Assembly: GCA_020086605.1 (NCBI GenBank)
Contig: JACBWW010000004.1
Coordinates: 41,014,465-41,078,464 of the forward strand
Source: Lanius collurio
Lineage: Eukaryota; Chordata; Aves; Passeriformes; Laniidae
Direction of reading: 5' to 3'
DNA length: 64,000 bases
Shown: one piece after another, positions 61,001 to 64,000 of the stretch
Layout: each line of letters begins with the position of its first letter
How positions within the stretch are numbered: position 1 is the first letter of the stretch
Notes under the pieces: model-generated
Databases searched by the model: none
What the model was told of the DNA's origin: nothing
Seen by the model: the letters and a program-made list of their open reading frames with translations, nothing else
Program-made: the position numbers and the translations under genes

Positions 61001-63712
61001 AATTAAGAAAACCTGGTCTTAAAATCTATTCAGCTGGATAATGGCAGGGAGAAGAGCTTACCCCAAGGTAAATGCTGATGGATCTGGAGCACGTAACTCC
61101 TGATTTCCCACAGATAACATTCTCAGTAACAATTTTGAAAGAGGAAACAGGTCTGTTAATACTGCAGCCATCCTAAAAAAAACCCAAAACAAACAACAAG
61201 AAGCTCAAAAGCCCAGTAGATTCTCTGCCTGAAGTCTTCCAAGTTAAAACATAAAACTATAAGAAAATATAGGATGCTTAAAATGTCACTACTAATTCTG
61301 TTTATTTTGGCAGGTGATGACCTCTGCTTTGCTGGTCAAACTGACATAACTTCCCTAAAAGTCATATTTATCTGGTACAGAATACAATGACTATTTAAAT
61401 ATATTATTAAAAAAAATCTAAAATTGGTTATAATTGCATGAAAAAGACTTTTTTTTAGAAGTAAAATATTTTTATTTTAAGTATTGAAATAAACGTAATA
61501 TATAGAAACTCAGTAAGGGGTTTTAAAGACTCAAAATGCTGCATTGTTTATTGATGGATCCTAGCATATTTTCGTTAGTCATTTAAAACCAGCTATTTCT
61601 TGATGCTGAGATGCTGCTGAAATATCCAGGAGGAAGCAGGTTACCATAGCCAATATGTATTCACAGTTGCCATCAAACACAAAACGCTGTCCATCAAAGG
61701 TGGTGATGTGGCCCTCTCCATACAGATTACAGGTGGAGGAACACCTTGTTTTCTGAACACATTTCCATTTGCCTTTGATGCAAGTGCTGGGAGTGAGAAG
61801 AGAAACCACACTCAGATTTCAAAGAAATGCCACCTTAACCTACTTCTTTTTATAGTCATCCACTTTTATTGAAAACATGTGCAATTAATTGACTTATGTA
61901 CACTGAGACCAAGTAACAGTTAATATAAGAACCATAATTAAAAATTGTGGACTGCTTAGAAAATGAATTCATAATAAAGAAGAAACCTTCAATAATTTTT
62001 GTTTTTTTTCCATGAAAGAAACAGCATATAAAACCCATTTATTTTTGCTCTTAATGAGATCAGAAGTCATTGTTCTGTGTAGTTTGGGGAGTGGTGGTAT
62101 TTTTTTAATAATAGATTAGTAACTGGAAAGGGAATAAAGTACTTTGAGAATGCTGCTAAACAGATGGGAATCTTTTTGGGGGTGGCTGTTTTTATCTACA
62201 GAAAAGAAGAAAGGTTGTGCCCTCATCTTTATTTAAGTAGAGTTGTTAATAATACTTGACTTTATATAATTTACAGTCATGGGCCCTACTGGATGCCTTT
62301 ATTCCTGAATATACATGAGACAGAAATTATCCCTGAAGCTGGTGCAATGACTCTTATCTATAAATATATTGTCAAATGTTAAGCTTCTCTCTCTGTTAAT
62401 CCCTGTACTCTGTCATGGTATTTCTTCTTTACAGCTGTTGCCATTTCCTAGTCTCCAGTCAGTTAAATACTTCTTTTTATGTGGATGTACACTTCAGTGA
62501 AACAGAGGAACTGCAATGAAAAACTCTGATTCTTACCAGATCTCACATTCAGTCTGGATTTGTTCACCTCTTCCATAAGCAAGGCCACCATATTCACATG
62601 GACACTCCTCAGCTGGAACACACCCACCATCGAGATTTTCATAGAGGCCATCAGCACAGACACAGCCTGATTCACACTTTGTGGGTATCTGGGAAAGGTC
62701 AACAGATTGCAAAACAAAAAGAAAAGAATGTGAGGTGCATTTTATCTGAGATGTGAATGGTGTCAGGAGCCAACCTGTGCTAAGTTCTGTTTTGGCTTGA
62801 TTTTAGTTCTGTGATGTTCCTTGTGCTAACATGCTGTCAGTTGAACTAGTTTCACTGAAGCTCTCACATATATTTGCGGTGTGAGATACTAAACATACCT
62901 GAAGACTCTGAAAAATTGATCTTCCAATCACAACCAGTCTTTCAGAAAGAGTACAAGAGAATATTCTTCATATCAAGGACACTTATTGCAATTCTACCAA
63001 TTAGTCTGTTTCCTTAATATAGGCAAACACTATCAGGACAGCCCAGATGTTCACCTAGCCCAGGTCTCCTGCATTCTGTGATCAACAGCAGAGAGTTGAA
63101 AAAAAATAGGAAGCATAAACCCTGTATTTCCACTGACATGGAGTCACAGCTTATGGAGCTGAGCGAGACATGATAGCCATGTAGATAAGAATCCTTAATG
63201 GGTTTTTATTCTATTCATTTAATAGAATTTAATTAATGTAATTAATTTCTTTGATCGCTTCTTAAATATATACAAATTGTGTGTGCATAGCCTGATATTT
63301 AACTGTATCGTGTTAGATAAAATAATTTCTTTAGTTACACTAGAAGGATTGTCGTCTAGTTCTAAGTAACAATTAAAACATTCTACATCTCTCAAAAGGA
63401 TAAATATCATAGAACTGTGAAACTCACACATTCAATTCCAGTAGCCAGCATCTGACAGGTAGGGGCACATGCAGCTCCATACTTGTTTTCTAAACTGTCA
63501 GAACATGATATGTATTTCTTAGGAGCTTTGCAGCTTTCTAGGAAAAAGGAAGAGAAATGAACATTGAAGAGAAATTAACATAGAAGAGAACAGCAAAGTA
63601 GTAATTTTAAAACACAGAGGACAAAAAGTGTTTCTAAGTAAACAGTATCAGACCCATACCTGCAGGATTTTGAGGTTTGCCTGTGCAGCTTAGCCTCCCA
63701 TTAACACAGTAG
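45839..63712 (-). CDS. MUC6: Mucin-6 (ovomucin beta-like), 3' part: D3, PTS, cystine knot
   Basis: Secreted gel-forming mucin; the chicken orthologue is the ovomucin beta subunit of egg white. Twenty exons (3152 coding bases, about 1050 codons) were joined by splice sites with consistent phases. In order they encode TIL cysteine modules, the D3 VWD domain with CGLCGNYNG, a C8 domain, a TIL-like tail with EGCYNC, a Thr/Ser/Pro-rich region over eight exons, and an 11-cysteine CTCK knot. Absence of D4/VWC domains and position next to AP2A2 identify MUC6 over MUC2/MUC5. The signal peptide, D1 and D2 lie beyond the window. One PTS exon has an N and a one-base frame break, probably a sequence error. 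Confidence 0.93.
46017..47747 (-). other. MUC6: MUC6 last intron
   Basis: Intron between the two CTCK exons. It carries a short CR1 3' end (46245-46312). I see no further exon: the CTCK cysteine pattern is complete without one. Confidence 0.7.
46245..46312 (+). mobile_element. CR1 LINE 3' end fragment
   Basis: It reads ggatggactcaatgatcctt, then tttccaactc and tgtgattctac, matching the 3' terminal region and the ATTCTATG-type tail of avian CR1 elements. Severely 5' truncated, plus-strand orientation. The 5' limit is uncertain. Confidence 0.75.
47748..47850 (-). CDS. MUC6: MUC6 exon, first half of CTCK knot
   Basis: Minus-strand acceptor gacag before 47850, donor gtaagg at 47747. It encodes [20 protein letters not shown] then [13 protein letters not shown]: cysteines spaced as in mucin and VWF cystine knots, with an N-glycosylation site (NVT). 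Phase 2-base start and 2-base end fit its neighbours. Confidence 0.93.
47851..49943 (-). other. MUC6: MUC6 intron between PTS and CTCK
   Basis: About 2.1 kb. I searched the minus strand for another phase-compatible PTS or cysteine exon and saw none. A small unrecognised exon cannot be ruled out. Confidence 0.5.
49944..50531 (-). CDS. MUC6: MUC6 largest PTS exon
   Basis: Acceptor ggcag before 50531, donor gtaatt at 49943; 588 bases, phase 1-1. It encodes [10 protein letters not shown] followed by about 185 residues dominated by Thr, Ser, Pro and Ala, without cysteine: a dense O-glycosylation domain. Degenerate Thr/Ser/Pro clusters are seen, but no exact tandem repeat. Its first ~40 bases are closely related to those of the exon at 51232-51337. 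Confidence 0.92.
51232..51337 (-). CDS. MUC6: MUC6 PTS exon with an N and a one-base frame break
   Basis: Acceptor cag before 51337, donor gtaagg at 51231. It starts [12 protein letters not shown], matching the next exon. After the N at 51299 the Ser/Thr/Pro frame ([20 protein letters not shown]) continues one base out of register. The exon is 106 bases, where 105 would be phase 1-1 like all other PTS exons. The single extra base coincides with the ambiguous base, so a consensus error is likelier than a true lesion. Confidence 0.8.
51781..51828 (-). CDS. MUC6: MUC6 small PTS exon (48 bp)
   Basis: Acceptor tag before 51828, donor gtgagt at 51780. It encodes [15 protein letters not shown], phase 1-1. 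Short, Thr-rich and phase-compatible with both neighbours; accepted on splice sites, phase and composition. Confidence 0.75.
52528..52761 (-). CDS. MUC6: MUC6 PTS exon (234 bp)
   Basis: Acceptor tag before 52761, donor gtaagg at 52527. It encodes [20 protein letters not shown] then about 57 residues rich in Ser, Thr and Pro, ending [10 protein letters not shown]. Phase 1-1. Confidence 0.88.
53348..53389 (-). CDS. MUC6: MUC6 small PTS exon (42 bp)
   Basis: Acceptor cag before 53389, donor gtaagt at 53347. It encodes [13 protein letters not shown], phase 1-1. The consensus-grade donor and symmetric phase support it, but so short an exon needs transcript evidence. Confidence 0.68.
54019..54285 (-). 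CDS. MUC6: MUC6 PTS exon (267 bp)
   Basis: Acceptor aag before 54285, donor gtaaat at 54018. It encodes [20 protein letters not shown] followed by Ser/Thr/Pro-rich sequence ending PKLTTA; Thr is the commonest residue. Phase 1-1, no cysteine. Confidence 0.9.
55357..55536 (-). CDS. MUC6: MUC6 PTS exon (180 bp)
   Basis: Acceptor tag before 55536, donor gtaggt at 55356. It encodes [20 protein letters not shown] and continues Thr/Pro-rich to VTIKSTT. Phase 1-1. Confidence 0.9.
56113..56692 (-). mobile_element. CR1 LINE fragment
   Basis: The plus strand starts atggaatcatagaatgac and runs through 'cctctctgggcaacatt', 'cttctcttctccaggctgaa' and 'gacctgctggccacgc', all recognisable as the reverse complement of the avian CR1 3' region. 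The element lies antisense, with its 3' tail at 56113, in a MUC6 intron; in the minus-strand sense it is co-oriented with MUC6. It is 5' truncated and diverged. Confidence 0.9.
56838..56885 (-). CDS. MUC6: MUC6 first PTS exon (48 bp)
   Basis: Acceptor cag before 56885, donor gttagt at 56837. It encodes [15 protein letters not shown], phase 1-1, with one N-glycosylation site (NIT). It joins the cysteine-rich D3 tail to the PTS domain. Confidence 0.8.
57825..57887 (-). CDS. MUC6: MUC6 D3 tail exon
   Basis: Acceptor cag before 57887, donor gtaagc at 57824. It encodes [20 protein letters not shown]. Joined to the previous exon it reads [14 protein letters not shown], the EGCY-type TIL-like end of a gel-forming mucin D3 region. 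Phase 1-1. Confidence 0.92.
58375..58518 (-). CDS. MUC6: MUC6 D3 TIL-like exon
   Basis: Acceptor tag before 58518, donor gtaata at 58374. It encodes [18 protein letters not shown], then [20 protein letters not shown]. The CxWxYxPC motif is standard after the C8 domain in mucin D3. Phase 1-1. Confidence 0.93.
59260..59416 (-). CDS. MUC6: MUC6 C8 domain exon
   Basis: Acceptor cag before 59416, donor gtaag at 59259. It encodes [20 protein letters not shown], then [20 protein letters not shown] and WRTPEFC: a C8 domain. The CxCxC run aligns with the VWF D3 segment whose cysteines make intermolecular disulfides. Third codon positions are unusually G/C rich for this region. Confidence 0.94.
59841..60080 (-). 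CDS. MUC6: MUC6 VWD/C8 exon with CGLCGNYNG
   Basis: Acceptor tag before 60080, donor gtaaga at 59840; 80 codons, phase 0-0. It encodes [20 protein letters not shown], then a linker and [24 protein letters not shown] is the VWD signature, followed by an acidic calcium-loop-like segment. Confidence 0.95.
60514..60699 (-). CDS. MUC6: MUC6 VWD exon
   Basis: Acceptor cag before 60699, donor gtactg at 60513; 62 codons, phase 0-0. It encodes [20 protein letters not shown] and [20 protein letters not shown], the beta-rich VWD core (the Leu-x-Trp-Asn-Lys strand precedes CGLCGNYNG). Confidence 0.94.
61062..61172 (-). CDS. MUC6: MUC6 VWD exon
   Basis: Acceptor tag before 61172, donor gtaagc at 61061; 37 codons, phase 0-0. 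It encodes [20 protein letters not shown], then [17 protein letters not shown], central VWD strands with conserved cysteines. Confidence 0.93.
61645..61786 (-). CDS. MUC6: MUC6 exon opening the D3 VWD domain
   Basis: Acceptor cag before 61786, donor gtaacc at 61644. It encodes CIKGKWKC, then [20 protein letters not shown] and GNCEYILAM. The C-YG-H-TFDG-F-F-GNCEY pattern is the standard start of a VWD domain. Confidence 0.95.
62537..62688 (-). CDS. MUC6: MUC6 TIL-module exon
   Basis: Acceptor cag before 62688, donor gtaaga at 62536. It encodes [20 protein letters not shown], then [15 protein letters not shown] and [13 protein letters not shown], a TIL/E module directly before the VWD domain. 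It ends inside a Cys codon completed by the next exon. Confidence 0.94.
63428..63537 (-). CDS. MUC6: MUC6 TIL-module exon
   Basis: Acceptor tag before 63537, donor gtgagt at 63427. It encodes [20 protein letters not shown], then [16 protein letters not shown], the first half of the TIL module. The cysteine pattern continues in frame into the exon at 62688. Confidence 0.93.
63660..63712 (-). CDS. MUC6: MUC6 short cysteine exon (first in window)
   Basis: Acceptor cag before 63712, donor gtatgg at 63659; 53 bases, phases fit. It encodes [17 protein letters not shown], the link from the preceding D region to the TIL module. Upstream exons lie beyond the window; 63713-64000 is intron with nothing further recognised. 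Confidence 0.88.
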
Positions 63713-64000
63713 CTGGGGAGGAAAAAAAAAATCAATGAAAATCTCTTCTGAGAAAGAAATTTTGATGTTTTGCAAAATTGTTTTATTAGAAAGGTTTCAC
63801 TTATGTTACTACCTCCTTCCCATCCTCTGAAGTGGAATATGAGTCAACTAACTTGTCTCTTCACTTTTTGTATTATACAGTGACATCAGATTGCAAAGTG
63901 CATAGTAGGCTATTATCACTATCACCACTAGTAGGCAATTGTCACTGTGAGGATGGCCTATCCAGTCATTCCAGAAGTTTGTATATAGCTAAGTGCTGTT

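Overview
This is avian genomic DNA. CR1 LINE 3' ends and a solo LTR of a type I recognise from neoavian, probably passerine, genomes point to a bird. The proteins are vertebrate, with all but one intron of the ordinary GT-AG type. Two genes face each other tail to tail, the arrangement also known in human 11p15.5 (AP2A2 then MUC6).

Positions 1-41946 (+): AP2A2, the alpha-2 large subunit of the clathrin adaptor AP-2. Exon 1 lies just upstream; the first ~270 bases are a CpG-rich shore. Exons 2-23 are all identified with splice sites, and the reading frame closes across all of them (about 937 residues; 963 if a 26-codon optional exon at 36007-36084 is included). Exons 2-14 encode the helical trunk, exons 14-16 the hinge, exons 17-23 the ear. 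The intron between exons 18 and 19 has a U12-type 5' splice site and branch site and apparently unusual AT-AT ends.

Positions 41947-45838: intergenic, holding the two 3' UTRs. The best distal AP2A2 poly(A) signal is at 43555; MUC6 signals are at 45610 and 45486 on the minus strand.

Positions 45839-63712 (-): the 3' part of MUC6 (gel-forming mucin; its chicken orthologue is the ovomucin beta subunit). From 5' to 3' it encodes TIL/trypsin-inhibitor-like cysteine modules, the D3 assembly (VWD, C8, TIL-like), a Pro/Thr/Ser-rich (PTS) region split over eight small phase 1-1 exons, then a two-exon C-terminal cystine knot. There is no VWC or D4 region, which fits MUC6 and not MUC2/MUC5. One PTS exon carries an N and a one-base frame break. 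The 5' part of MUC6 (D1, D2) lies beyond 64000.

The genes are not functionally coupled: one is a housekeeping endocytic adaptor, the other a secreted mucin. Introns hold a solo ERV LTR (39932-40494), two CR1 pieces and minor simple repeats. I found no RNA genes, CRISPR arrays or a new multi-gene system.
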